DNA of 64,000 nt from positions 38,902,023 through 38,966,022 of the forward strand of contig OW388296.1 in assembly GCA_936450465.1 (NCBI GenBank), given 5' to 3'. The position numbers were made by a program, and so were the translations under genes. The stretch comes from Gibbula magus (taxonomy: Eukaryota > Mollusca > Gastropoda > Trochida > Trochidae). Positions 12,545-23,202 of the stretch are shown here, in pieces. Positions within the stretch are counted from its first letter, which is position 1. Each line of letters starts with the position of its first letter. The notes below the pieces were generated by a model, which was given only the letters and a program-made list of their open reading frames with translations, made no database searches and had not been told where the DNA came from.

Positions 12545-13771
12545 CGAGGGGCGTTCAATAAGTGTTGCAAGCGGGGCATTGGTGTTTACATAAACAGTGT
12601 CAGCTTATAGCAGGTGTTACTATAGTCAAATCATGACATTGACACATGTCAAAACAATTTCTAGACATAACAATTATTTAGATATAATAGCTGCGCTGAC
12701 CTAGGGGTCTCCATAATCATGGATTCTCTCAAACATGAACAACGCGCTGTGATCAAGTTCCTTACTAAAGAGGGATGCAAAGCTACAGAAATACATAATC
12801 GTATGTGTAATGTGATGGGTAAGGATGCTCCTAACTTTTCAACAGTTTGTCGCTGGTCTCTTCAGTTCAAGCGGGGCAGGGAGTCCTTAGACGATGACCC
12901 ACGGTCAGGCAGGCCATCTGAAGTCACCCGACCGGAAGTTATTGCCGCTATCGAAAGACGAATTTTAGCTGACCGCCTTGTTAAAGTTTCTGAACTGTCT
13001 TTGGAATTCCAGATATCAGTTGGAAGTGTTGAAAAAATAATTCATGACCATCTTGGTATGTCCAAGGTATCTGCAAGATGGGTACCCAGAAACCTCACAG
13101 CACAAGATCGCCAGAAAAGAACCGAAAGTTGCATGGAGCTCCTGGATCGGTTTAATGCGGATGAAGCCAGGTTTTTGTCTCGTCTGTTGACAGGTGACGA
13201 AACCTGGATCCACCACTTGGACCCGGAAACTAAACTGGAATCCAAGCAATGGAAGCACCCGAGTTCACCGCCTCCCCTGAAGTTTCGCACTCAACCATCA
13301 GCTGGCAAGGTTATGGCTACAATCTTTTGGGATGCAAAAGGCATATTATTAATTGATTACTTGCCAACCAAAACTACAATGAATGGTCAATATTGTGCCA
13401 ACCTAGTGCAAGAATTGCGAAAGACAATTCGACAGAAACGCCGTGGAATGTTGACACGTGGTGTTCTGATTTTGCATGACAACGCTCCAGTCCACAAGTC
13501 AAGAGTTGCACAGGCCGCTATACGTGATTGTGGATTCGAAAAGCTTAACCACCCACCCTACAGCCACGACCTAGCCCCCAGTGACTACTTCCTGTTCAGA
13601 AACCTGAAATCCGCCCTACGTGACTTCTACAAAAGCGGCATCAAAAGTCTTAAAGAGAAATGGAATAAGTGTATTGAGGTGAAGGGTAACTATATTGAAA
13701 AATAAAAGTAAAAAATTGACTACGCGAGTTGGTTTTATATTGAAGTTGCAACACTTATTGAACGCCCCTCG
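12545..13771 (+). mobile_element. mariner element with TIRs and TA target duplication
   Basis: It starts CGAGGGGCGTTCAATAAGTG and ends with the inverse CACTTATTGAACGCCCCTCG, both flanked by TA (12543-12544, 13772-13773). The length of 1227 bp is near the 1.25-1.3 kb norm. One transposase frame lies between the TIRs on the plus strand. The clean ends and open frame point to a younger insertion than the other DNA transposons here. Confidence 0.95.
12719..13705 (+). CDS. mariner transposase (DD34D), short internal deletion
   Basis: 328-residue open frame; mariner transposases are usually about 340-350. In intact relatives it binds the TIRs and cuts and pastes the element. N-terminal helix-turn-helix pair: residues about 1-110, with ESLDDDPRSGRPS linker and VGSVEKIIHDHLGMSKVSAR. 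Catalytic residues are visible at D160 (TGDETWIHH), D254 (LHDNAPVHKS) and D289 (HDLAPSDYFLF), with exactly 34 residues between the last two. After NLKSALRD the protein jumps to FYKSGIKSLKEKWNKCIEVK, whereas relatives have some 25-30 more residues there, so an in-frame deletion just after the catalytic core is likely. Activity is therefore doubtful although the frame is open. The start is the first Met in frame and matches the family start. Confidence 0.93.
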   Translation: MDSLKHEQRAVIKFLTKEGCKATEIHNRMCNVMGKDAPNFSTVCRWSLQFKRGRESLDDDPRSGRPSEVTRPEVIAAIERRILADRLVKVSELSLEFQISVGSVEKIIHDHLGMSKVSARWVPRNLTAQDRQKRTESCMELLDRFNADEARFLSRLLTGDETWIHHLDPETKLESKQWKHPSSPPPLKFRTQPSAGKVMATIFWDAKGILLIDYLPTKTTMNGQYCANLVQELRKTIRQKRRGMLTRGVLILHDNAPVHKSRVAQAAIRDCGFEKLNHPPYSHDLAPSDYFLFRNLKSALRDFYKSGIKSLKEKWNKCIEVKGNYIEK

Positions 13772-13970
13772 TAGTTGAGTGACACTGTTTGAGCGTATGT
13801 GTAAATTGTTGCTAATGTACATATTACGCTGAGTATTTGTATTTGTTTTGTTTTGACCACACCTCTAACAAAAATGGAACAGTCGCAAAGTCATTTCCAC
13901 TCAGAGATAGGTACGCAAAAAGAGAGTTCGTTTCAAAACGCCTGATAACTAACGGTCATATTACAATATC

Positions 13971-14016
13971 GATAAATAGTTGCGTTTGTAAAATTTTACA
14001 AACGCAACTATTTATC
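13971..14016. repeat. Perfect 46-bp palindrome
   Basis: GATAAATAGTTGCGTTTGTA plus AAA is followed without a spacer by its exact inverse, giving 23-bp arms with no mismatch. It could extrude as a cruciform or mark a fold-back junction. Confidence 0.95.
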
Positions 14017-15785
14017 TTATAATTTGACATTGAAAATGTCACTCGTTTTTGTTGAGATGGAGTGTAGGTGTGAGATTGATTATTGGCCCTTTGGAATAAT
14101 AACACATATTTAAGAGTATTTGTGTTTTATTTATATAAATAATGTGTTAATTTTGTTTTTTTAACTTGTGAGAAGTTTGTATAAAATGGAATTTATCTCT
14201 TCATTCGAAAAAAAAAATGTCGTAAAAAAAATAAAATCTCATCATTGTATCATTGTTGCCAGCCTGTAAAGACCAGAATTTTTTTTTTTATTTGTTAGGC
14301 CTTGGTGAGACTTATATCTTGAGCTGTCAGTGCAGATGGAATTTGGATTGTGCATCTCATCTCATCTCCAATACTGGTCGCATCTGAAGAATATATATAT
14401 ATCCACAATCTCTCACATGAACATGTAGCAGGGTTGCAATGAACCTTATCAAAGCACGAGTTAATTTCAACTAGTACCAGTCCACAGACATTTCAGCTAG
14501 TCTAATACGTCCACAGAATTTTATCATCTTTTTATCATCATTCATTCATGAAACATTGTACTAACCCAGCAACTTTTTTCACTATTATAGTAACTAATAT
14601 TGTTGTAAAGCAAGTGATCAAATCTTTATCATCATTTGCTTAACAATGACATTAGAATCTATGTCGAGACATCACTTACATAAAATAAAGAAGTTGTGTA
14701 TCCATAAAATTTGTCTTCACTACCTCTTCATCACCTCAACTTCTAGAATGCCAATCAAAGAGGACTTCAATTAAGTTTCAACTTCAGTCTTTTGTTGAAA
14801 ATTTTCTGACTGAACACTCACACGAGTTTGATGTGCTTTTGAGTGTTGTAGTATGTATGACGAGCTGTATGTATATATCCTAACAAAAAGACATGGTCAT
14901 GAACATCCTCCGCCATATTGGTTCTCTTTAAACTGACCGCTACTCATTTTCGAACTCCATTAAGATATTTATGCCCTCAAACCACACACCAAATTTGGTA
15001 ATCGTATCTTTAAAAATTTCTGAGAAAAGCTGTCCCCTTTGGAGTAACCATAAACAGAGTCCAAAAAGAAGAAGAAGGGCAATAACTCTGGAACAAATAA
15101 TTACATGCTTTTTATCTTTGGACTCAAGGTATTGATAACCTCAAGCAACACACCAAATTTGGTTATCCTATGAAACAATTTCTGAGAAAAGCTGTCCCTT
15201 TTATCTTGAACGGACGTATGGATGAACGGATGAAGCACAAACTTATAACCAGGGATGCAGATTCAAAGTTTTGCCAGTCGGACATTTCATCTTTGACCAA
15301 AAAAGACCAACCCGGAAGTAATTTTTTTTTATGAATAAAGTATGAGAAAGAATTACTATTTGTTGGTTCTTTATTCATTGCATACTATTAAACATAACAC
15401 GAAAGCAATTAACGATAACTATTAATTTATAATTAACATGCATAAATAGTTCATAATTTAAAATCAATGTTTACCAACTACGATTTACCGACAGTGCTAG
15501 TTTGAGCGAGTTTACACAAGGGAGTTTACAAGCGAATTTTCGTCGAGATAGACAAGAAAATTCAAATAATTTAATTGCACATAGATCATCAAAAGTTCAA
15601 ATCATGGACCAAATGATATGTACCTTCTAAATAATCATTTTAAATACAAAGGAACTCGTTTTCAATAGCACTATAATTTACGTAAACTCACAACTCGGCA
15701 GAGCACGTGGTCCAACTATTTCCATACGACTATTTCCAATTCAAGATGTAGTTACGAATTTGAACTTATTCTAATAAGATTACTT
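14017..15785. other. Non-coding, low-complexity and dispersed repeat DNA
   Basis: AT-rich. Two diverged direct copies of a segment containing ACACCAAATTTGGT and TTTCTGAGAAAAGCTGTCCC lie at about 14987-15040 and 15150-15201, followed by ACGGACGTATGGATGAACGG. This is the style of dispersed repeat common in mollusc genomes. No gene seen. Confidence 0.5.
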
Positions 15786-15939
15786 TTATAGAGAGAGAGA
15801 GAGAGAGTTTATTTCCTGAATTGAAGGCCGCATGGCCCAGAGTACAAATGTGGTACATAATCAACGCAATTTATAGTTACATGGTACAACAAATTAACAT
15901 ATATACTGCTAAAGGTATGCGAAGCAAATTTTTAACATG

Positions 15940-18900
15940 TTATATATTCCTCTTTAGGTATAATGCAAGTGATCTCAGGATCCTTTCATTTTTACATGAT
16001 AACAGTTGTATAAATTTCTGCTGAGATGGATATTGAACATAATAATTAGGTATAAGTTGTTTTCTACTTTCATGAAAGTACGGGCATATAAGCAGAAAGT
16101 GAAATTCATCTTCAACAACTTCTAGATTACATTTTTCACACATCAGGCAAGAAATATTTACATTTGTGTCATAACGTTTCTTTTGTACTTTCAGATTATG
16201 GGTTAAACATCTAAATCTAGCAAGTGCTTGTACCAGATCAAAATCGAGTGATACATTTAAATACAACTCCTGTTCAAACATTCCTTTGTATGATGCATAT
16301 GACTTTAAGAAAGTTGAATTATTAATTTTCTGATACCAAGCTTGTATATCTAAATCAATACAGCTCTGTTTAAACATGGACATAAAAGTTTGTACATTTC
16401 CACATTCTTGGAATATCCAAGCATAAGAATAACCTGTTTGAAACAGAAGCATTCTGACACGAGAAGCCCAATTGATTTTACCATTTTCATCTTGTGCTTT
16501 TTGCATCTTATAACATGCATGGGGGTGTCTTTTAGAGTCCATATGAATTAGACGACACCAATATCGTATACATCGACAAAAATAGGTTGCAGATAGATGA
16601 TAGCGTCCTGTTTCACCAAGAACTACGCTTGAGGATGTTTTCTTATTAAGTCGTAGATAGCGCTTAAAGAAATTGCTCTGTACCTTTTCAATACTTTCTC
16701 GGTATGTGAAACCCCATATTTCGCTGCCATAACATGCTATAGGTGCTATTTTACTATCAAAAATTGAAGTAAATACTTTGAGAGTGAGATGTGGGTATAA
16801 TTTCATAAGCTGATATATTGGGAAACAGGCTTTTGATGCTTGAACAGCTAGGGTTTCGCATGCCTTCGACCAACATAACCTAGAGGAGAAAACAATTCCT
16901 AAATATTTATAGTAGGTTACCGACATCATCTGTTTTCCTTTGTAAAACCATTTCTCAACTTTTTTTAATACTCCACCGTTTCGAAAAACTATAATATTTG
17001 ATTTGTCTAAATTTACTTCAAGTCCCCACTTGCTACAAAATAGTTCTAACGCATTAAGTTTTCTTTGCAAATCGATAACTGAATCTGAAACCAAGACAAT
17101 ATCATCTGCAAACAGTAGTAGTTTTATAGCTTCTATGTCGTCATCAACAAATATACCTCGTAGTTTATCACTTTCCAATTCTATTACCAACTGATTAATA
17201 AAAAATATGAACAATAAAGGGCTCAACATACAACCTTGCCGAACTCCACTGGATGTAGAAAATATATCAGTGATCTTTTGTCCTTGCTTTACACAGGCAC
17301 ATACATTTTTATACATGTTTTCAATAACATTATATATTTTACCATGGATGCCATACTGCAAAAGGAGATAAAGTAGTTTGTTTCTATCCACAGAATCAAA
17401 CGCCTTTCTAAAATCAATAAAGGCGGCATAGAAACGATGTTTTGGTTTCCTCAAATATTTCTGAGCTAAAGATTGAAGGACGAATAAGTTATCAGTAGTA
17501 GAGTAATCATGTCTGAAACCAGCTTGTGACTCTGACAACAAATCATTTATTTCTAACCAAACACGAAGTCTTTGTTCTATGATACATGTGAAAACCTTTC
17601 CTAATGAATTGAGTAGCGATATTCCTCTGAAATTATTTGGGTCAGAAGGGTCTCCTTTCTTAAATAAAGGAAGTATCATCCCTACATTCCAGGAATCTGG
17701 GAATACACCCTTGTCTAGTATTGAGTTAAACAGTAAATGCAAGTAAGGTGTAAAGTGAGGTGCATTTTTAAGGAACTCTGTTGATATTCCGTCAATACCT
17801 GGGGCTTTATTTAATTTCAAAGATCCGATTGCTTTTGATATCTCTTCCTCTGTTATAACATCAGATAGAAGATGAGAGTTATTGCACTCCTCACAATTCA
17901 CACAATCATGGCTTTTAATAAACTTTTCCACTGTTTCATCAAAATCATGGCTATTTTTCTTAATAGGATTTAATAAATCTGCAAAGTAATTTTGCCAATC
18001 TGTCATTGAAATATTATTCACTTGCTGTCTCGTCTTTAACAGAGATTTTACGGCGCTCCAAAATGATTTACAATCTCCTGTTGTAAGATTTGCTCGGTCA
18101 GTTATCTCTTTGTCAAACTCTATCTGTTTCTTTCTACATGTTTTTCGGAAGTTTCGTTTAGCTTCAAGATAAGCTTCCAAATTTCTCTTAGAGTTTGTAT
18201 TCCTCAAGATAGATAATTTTGCATATTTTAACTTCTTCAAAACTAGGCATTCTGTATCAAACCATTTTGGTTGTGTCTTTTCAGAATGAGTGTAATTAGT
18301 ACTTTTTGATTTAGTTTCAAGGTGAGAGCCCGCTGTTTGGATTAAATTGCAAAGGTGATTTGCTGCCTCATTCACATTTGTGCTGACACACTCAAAAAAA
18401 CTATTCATAATTGTTTTAACTTCGATTGAATTGAACCTTTCAATAAAAGTATATTTACCCTCATTGTTCCAAATATACCGTTTGGTTCGTCTAATGTCTG
18501 GAGCTGTTAATGTATCAGGGATTTGGGGGGGTACTAAAGGAAATGAAAACTGACAAGTAACTGGCAAGTGATCCGATTCTGTACGATTTAGAACAAATAA
18601 ATCATGTACATGGGGTGCAAAGGTAGTAGAGCTTAGAAAATAGTCAACTAAACTGGTACCGTTCACGCCTATATACGTAAAACTTCCCAGGGGATCACCC
18701 GGTCTTCTACCGTTTACAATATGCATTCCAAATTCTTTACATAAGTTCAACAAAGCTAAACCAAACTTATTTGTTTTACGGTCTTGAGATTTCCTTGGCT
18801 CAGTAAACTCATCAACATTGTAAAGCTCTCCTAAGTTAATAAAGCGCTGATCATTTTCATCTTCAATGATAAAATCATTTTGGTCCGTTGTTCGAGCGTT

Positions 18901-19362
18901 CATATCACCAAATAACAAAAGTTCTGTATTTTGACCATACTCTGCTTTTAAACACGAGAGTTTGGAACTCAGCTGATCAATCCCATTATCGTCAGTGACG
19001 CTGTATAGCGGTGACCCATCTGGCAGGATGTAGACTCCGCCTAGGATAAGTGTCCTGTCAGCTGCCTTGAGTTCCAAGAACACACAGTTCTCCCAGTCCT
19101 CGTGGATGCGAGTAATGAACTGCTCATAGGTCTTGCGCACATATAGTGCCACGCCTCCTGAAAAACGACCAAAGTGCTTAACACGTTTGGCAGGAGAGAA
19201 GTAACAGAAATGATTTTTAAACAGATATTTAATGTTATCAATTTCATTTTGCCAAGTTTCTACCAGAGTAATGATGTCAAATTGTTCCAGAAAGTCAATA
19301 AATGATGAGTCTGCAACTTTACTGATAATGCCCTGTACATTCCATGTACAAATATTTAACAA
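15940..19362 (-). CDS. LINE ORF2: AP-type endonuclease + reverse transcriptase, uninterrupted
   Basis: 1140-residue open frame. It nicks target DNA and primes reverse transcription of the element RNA. Endonuclease: ICTWNVQGI (N8), LVETW (E35), LLFGDMNART and ESDHLPVTC, so the key catalytic residues are all present. Reverse transcriptase: LKLNKAPGIDGISTEFLKNA, FRGISLLNSLGKVFTCIIEQ, SQAGFRHDYST, FIDFRKAFDSVDRNKL, GVRQGCMLSPLLF and the catalytic LLFADDIVLVSD at about residue 750. C-terminal zinc-knuckle-like CLMCEKCNLEVVEDEFHFLL and CPYF. Length and motif order fit a full ORF2. The exact clade is uncertain; an L1/Tx1-like group is suggested by the ORF1 type of its relatives. It may encode active enzyme, though this copy lacks a full ORF1. 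Confidence 0.93.
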   Translation of the reverse strand: MLNICTWNVQGIISKVADSSFIDFLEQFDIITLVETWQNEIDNIKYLFKNHFCYFSPAKRVKHFGRFSGGVALYVRKTYEQFITRIHEDWENCVFLELKAADRTLILGGVYILPDGSPLYSVTDDNGIDQLSSKLSCLKAEYGQNTELLLFGDMNARTTDQNDFIIEDENDQRFINLGELYNVDEFTEPRKSQDRKTNKFGLALLNLCKEFGMHIVNGRRPGDPLGSFTYIGVNGTSLVDYFLSSTTFAPHVHDLFVLNRTESDHLPVTCQFSFPLVPPQIPDTLTAPDIRRTKRYIWNNEGKYTFIERFNSIEVKTIMNSFFECVSTNVNEAANHLCNLIQTAGSHLETKSKSTNYTHSEKTQPKWFDTECLVLKKLKYAKLSILRNTNSKRNLEAYLEAKRNFRKTCRKKQIEFDKEITDRANLTTGDCKSFWSAVKSLLKTRQQVNNISMTDWQNYFADLLNPIKKNSHDFDETVEKFIKSHDCVNCEECNNSHLLSDVITEEEISKAIGSLKLNKAPGIDGISTEFLKNAPHFTPYLHLLFNSILDKGVFPDSWNVGMILPLFKKGDPSDPNNFRGISLLNSLGKVFTCIIEQRLRVWLEINDLLSESQAGFRHDYSTTDNLFVLQSLAQKYLRKPKHRFYAAFIDFRKAFDSVDRNKLLYLLLQYGIHGKIYNVIENMYKNVCACVKQGQKITDIFSTSSGVRQGCMLSPLLFIFFINQLVIELESDKLRGIFVDDDIEAIKLLLFADDIVLVSDSVIDLQRKLNALELFCSKWGLEVNLDKSNIIVFRNGGVLKKVEKWFYKGKQMMSVTYYKYLGIVFSSRLCWSKACETLAVQASKACFPIYQLMKLYPHLTLKVFTSIFDSKIAPIACYGSEIWGFTYRESIEKVQSNFFKRYLRLNKKTSSSVVLGETGRYHLSATYFCRCIRYWCRLIHMDSKRHPHACYKMQKAQDENGKINWASRVRMLLFQTGYSYAWIFQECGNVQTFMSMFKQSCIDLDIQAWYQKINNSTFLKSYASYKGMFEQELYLNVSLDFDLVQALARFRCLTHNLKVQKKRYDTNVNISCLMCEKCNLEVVEDEFHFLLICPYFHESRKQLIPNYYVQYPSQQKFIQLLSCKNERILRSLALYLKRNI

Positions 19363-19425
19363 AAGAGAGCTTTGAGAGTTTTGAAAAGACTTCCCGTGTG
19401 AACCATCTGGGCCACTGGCGAGTCC

Positions 19426-19670
19426 CTAGGGGTCGTCGTCTGTCTGCTCATACTGCTCACTCTGCTCAGTCTGCTCACTGTCACCACCTCCTCGGGACTG
19501 CTCCACTCGTATGGACTGTTGAGACTGCCGACCTTCAGACTTCTTGTCAGCACGATCACCTCGTCTCCTACTGCCACCAACCTGTTCCAGACTAGACCCG
19601 TCATCGGCTAAAACAAAGGCTTTGTATTTTGTATATTTTATTTGGAGACATATTTCGCAATTGTAAATAA
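19426..19670 (-). pseudogene. LINE ORF1 C-terminal tail, truncated
   Basis: Minus-strand frame upstream of ORF2. It is hydrophilic and low-complexity (RRRGDRADKKSEGRQSQQS, SEQTEQSEQYEQT), resembling the disordered tail after the RNA-binding core of ORF1 proteins. The core domain is missing because the element is cut at about 19670. Assignment rests mainly on position. Confidence 0.4.
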
Positions 19671-20565
19671 AAAATAGAGCCATGGGCTCTGTAGCTCAAT
19701 AGGATTTCATTGATTTACTATCTAAAGTTGATTAAAGTTATTGTTAACAAGCAAAAGGGGTCACAGGGTCACATCCTTACAATTTAGAATCCCCATTGGC
19801 CAAGGAGTCTGCACACAACTTTTCAGCTCTCTTGACCTTTTGGAACTGGAGAAGAAGATCAAAATAGGTTTTTAAGGATGTGACCCCTGTGACCCCATTT
19901 GGGGTCACGGGGTCACAAAATCTACAATTTAGAATCCCCATTGGCCAAGGAGTCTGCACACAACGTTTCAGCTCTCTAGACCTTTTGGAACTGGAGAAGA
20001 AGATCAAAATAGGTTTTTAAGGATGTGACCCTTGTGACCCCATTTGCGGTCACGGGGTCACGGGGTCACGGGGTCACGAAATCTATAATTTAGAATCCCC
20101 ATTGGCCAAGGAGTCTGCACACAACTTTTCAGCTCTCTAGAACTTTTGGAACTGGAGAAGATGATGAAAATGGGTTTTTAAGGATGTGACCCCTGTGACC
20201 CAATTTGGGTCACGGGGTCACGAAATCTACAATTTAGAATCCCCATTGGCCAAGGAGTCTGCACACAATTTTTCAGCTCTCGAGACCTTTTGGAACTGGA
20301 GAAGAAGATGAAAATAGGTTTTTAAGGATATGACCCCTGTGACCCCATTTGGGGTCACGGGGTCACGAAATCTACCATTTAGAATCCCCTTTGGCCAAGG
20401 AGTCTGCACATAAAATTTCAGCTCTCTAGAGTCATTGGTTCTGAAAAAGAAGTCGAAAAAGCGAAAAGTTTACAGACGGATGGACGGACGGACGGACGGA
20501 CGCCGGACGCCATGCCATGCCATAAGCCCATCGGGCCTTTCAGGCCTGATGAGCTAAAAATGGTA
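19671..20565. mobile_element. Repeat element carrying a 145-bp tandem array
   Basis: It begins AAAAAATAGAGCCATGGGCT and CTGTAGCTCAATAGG, the same left end as the element at 10390. It then holds five tandem units and ends with a (GGAC)n-type tract at 20473-20500, then CATAAGCCCATCGGGCC, TTTCAGGCCTGATGAGCT and AAAAATGG. The right end also has an AGCTCATCAGG-type inverse. It separates two LINE remnants. Frames of 60-76 codons here are by-products of the repeat. Confidence 0.65.
19757..20430. repeat. About 145-bp tandem repeat, 5 copies
   Basis: The block AATTTAGAATCCCC(A/T)TTGGCC recurs at 19781, 19926, 20087, 20231 and 20376, i.e. spacings of 145, 161, 144 and 145. The 161-bp unit has two extra GGGGTCAC copies. 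Each unit also holds GGAGTCTGCACA, CAGCTCTC and GGTTTTTAAGGAT.TGACCC. Confidence 0.9.
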
Positions 20566-20629
20566 AGATGAAGGATTTATATATAATTTCCAAACTATTC
20601 CGCGACAAGCGATATTTCAAGCTTCTAAG

Positions 20630-21540
20630 ACAGTTTATCATAGGACTAGTTTTCTTGATCATAGAATTTATGTGAACATCTCAGTAACAATTTTCTTGGA
20701 TAACGTATAACGACGTGTCATCTAATATTACTATCAATATCATCAACAATATCATTGATATATATGATGAACAATAGGGGTCCCAAGACAGAGCCTTGGG
20801 GAACTCCTGCAAGTACTGTTTGAGGATTAGATGTGCGTCCGTTTATTACCACTCTCTCGGTTCTATTGTTAAGATAACTTTCAACCCAATTTAATAAGTT
20901 TCCATCAATACCATATTGTTTTAACTTCTGGAGGATTCCTTTATGCCAAACTTTATCAAAAGCTTTACTAACATCGCAAAACACCGCACTTACTTCTTTA
21001 CCAGCATAGCTATGAAATCATATAAGTACGTTAGTTGATTGGTTGTTGAATCGCCAGGGGTGAATTCGGACTGGAGATTTGACAGGAGATTCTTATCTCT
21101 TAAGAAGTTATTAACATATTTAGATGCATTTTTCAAATATTTTAGCAACGCAACTTGTTAATGCTACTGATCTGTAATTTGAAAAATCATATATTTTGCC
21201 AGCTTTGTGGATAGGGATTACGTACGCTTCTTTCCAGGAATTAGGGAATTTAGACAGTTTTAGCGACAGATTAAATAGTTTAGTTAGAATCGAAGCTAAT
21301 GAATTAGCACATGTTTTTAGTATTTTGTTACCTATTTTATCTGGACCTGTTGCTTTTTTAGTATCTACAGATAGCAGTATATCCTTTACTTCCCCGATCT
21401 CCAATACTATATCAGTCAAGGTACTTTCACAGCGTTCATCAAGAGGGGGGTTGTCACCTTAGATTGGTTAATGAAGTAGTTATTCATGAGTTCTGTAACA
21501 TCGTTCAGATCATCATATAGGATATCATCGTTGATGATTG
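20630..21540 (-). pseudogene. Reverse transcriptase of the split LINE, broken
   Basis: Minus-strand reading picks up right after the insertion with a NNYFINQS segment, then LLSVDTKKATGPDKIGNKIL, FPNSWKEAYVIPIHKAG, FSNYRSVALTSCVAKIFEK, DVSKAFDKVWHKGIL and GVPQGSVLGPLLFIIYINDI. The catalytic LFADD block is damaged: after DIDSNIR only DDTSLYVIQ remains, with the residues before it lost. Frames 21419-21120 and 20984-20718 are separated by a shift and stops near 21000-21120. Confidence 0.85.
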
Positions 21541-21599
21541 AATGACAAAATGTTTTCCGACTTACTTTGCAGATATTTATTCACTAGCTTCCACCTGGC

Positions 21600-21952
21600 C
21601 TATTCTGTATGGCGTGCCTGAATCAGAAAACACTGAACGACCTCGCCCTGTTATTGTGAAGCTAATGGTGTCTGACGACAAGGTGAGAGCTCTTAAGGCA
21701 AGGCCAGCACTCAAGGAACAGGGATATAGTATATCAAGTGTCCTGACAACACGTCAACGACAGCAACTTCAAACACTTAAGGGGACAAATCAGTTTGGAT
21801 CATTTAAGGATGGGAAGCTGGTCATAAAAGAACGGTCAGCGACAGGGACTTCACGTTCAACTTCAGAGTCAACGAGCGTTACATTCAACCAGAAGAGACG
21901 CCGTATCGTTACCACTAGTACCGATACCGAACCAACATCACCTTTAGTATAG
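21600..21952 (+). pseudogene. LINE ORF1 C-terminal domain, 5'-truncated
   Basis: RNA-binding/chaperone protein of the LINE in intact relatives. Reads ILYGVPESENTERPRPVIVK, then RALKARPALKEQGYSISSVL and TTRQRQQLQTLKG, the RRM-end/C-terminal domain seen also in the ORF1 at 27687-28466 (RPIIIKF ... LRQELKSKGYG ... LTHRQRNTLK). The coiled coil and most of the RRM are missing at the insertion boundary. Confidence 0.7.
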
Positions 21953-22059
21953 GACACTGGCCAAGGCCCGGATCTTATCACACATGGACCTGATAAGCGT
22001 GACACCGGTAACAGAGAGCGTAATACACAATGCGAGGATGACAGAAGTGAAGGAACGTT

Positions 22060-22920
22060 TAACTTCCTCTGCTGGAATGTGAATGGACTTAAAAACAAAA
22101 TCTCTGACTTCATCGATTATTTGTGTAATTTCCAAGTTATATGTCTTGTGGAAACCTTTGTTAATGATATTGCTAATGTTGATTGGTTACCTAACTTTGA
22201 TATATTTTATAGCCCAGCTATACATGTAAAGTTATCTGAGTATGGCAGACTTTCTGGGGGTGTATGTGTATGTGTTTATCAGTCTTTAAGTAAAGCATGT
22301 ACATTGATTAGAAATGATATAGATAATTTCGTGTCTCAACAGAAAGAAACATTAACATGATATGTACATACATACCACCAGAGGGTTCATCTTATTATAA
22401 TCACGCTGAGCCTAAATGCAAGCTTGATCAAGTAGATGATTTTCTTTTATCGAATTTGAGTGAATTAGCAGATTCTCATATGTTGTGGTGCGGCGATATG
22501 GAGGCACATACAGGTAAAAGCAATAACCCTCAGTTTTCTCGCAATGATGATAGACATATAAGTATTGGTATAATTGATGATGATGATGATGATGATGATG
22601 ATTATACTCCAGTTGAAAATAGAAAGTCATATGATACTGTCATAAATAAGTTCGGTCAAATTCTGCTTGACCTCTGCTATTCTTTTCAGTTATTTATTGT
22701 TAACGGCTGGGTGTTCGGAGACGAACGAGGGGAATTTACTTTCGTAGGACAACAGGGTAGTAGCGTTAATGATTATTTTATCTCTTCTCCTGACTTTTTC
22801 AAATATATCAGTAAACTGAATATAGGCGATCGATTAGAATCGGATAATTTACCACTGGAACTAACTTGTATAACTCCTGCAATGAATACTCCCTATCGTT
22901 ACGCCAAGTTATTTACCTGA
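22060..22920 (+). pseudogene. LINE endonuclease, frameshifted and with lost catalytic residues
   Basis: Two frames overlap at about 22357. Recognised: FLCWNVNGLKNKI, ICLVETF (Glu present), MLWCGDMEAHTG and DRLESDNLPLELT. Compared with relatives, the Asn of GDMN is Glu and the His of SDH is Asn, so catalysis is lost independently of the frameshift. A (GAT)n run at 22574-22602 encodes a poly-Asp stretch of about nine residues, an expansion within the coding region. Confidence 0.85.
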
Positions 22921-23202
22921 ACAAAGTGTATGGAATGATGCGTTTTGTCACTCTTTCTTGGAAACTCTCACATCAAATTATAAATCTGGAATTCAGCCAA
23001 TCTTAGATAAAATAGAAGATTATGTTGAGGACGCAATATATGATGTTATACGTATTATTTTAGACTCTAGTAACTGCATGAAGAAACGTATTGTGAATTC
23101 ACGTCATAGATCAAGCACGCCCTTAAACGCAGAGTGCAAGTCCACAAGGAGGGTTGCACAGAAATCTTTAAGAAAATTTAGAAGATATCGCAGCGATCTG
23201 AT

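Larger units (their letters stand above)
15790..19670 (-). mobile_element. LINE retrotransposon with intact ORF2; ORF1 truncated
   Basis: On the minus strand this holds the tail of ORF1 (about 19670-19430), the complete endonuclease-RT frame (19362-15940), and a short 3' UTR ending GGGCCATGCGGCCTTC...AAATAAA followed by a (CT)n tail at 15812-15786. The (CT)n tail stands where a simple-repeat 3' tail is expected. The 5' end is cut at about 19670 by the GAGCC-type repeat. Related LINEs occur on the plus strand at 21.55-25.54 and 27.6-29.8 kb. Confidence 0.88.
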
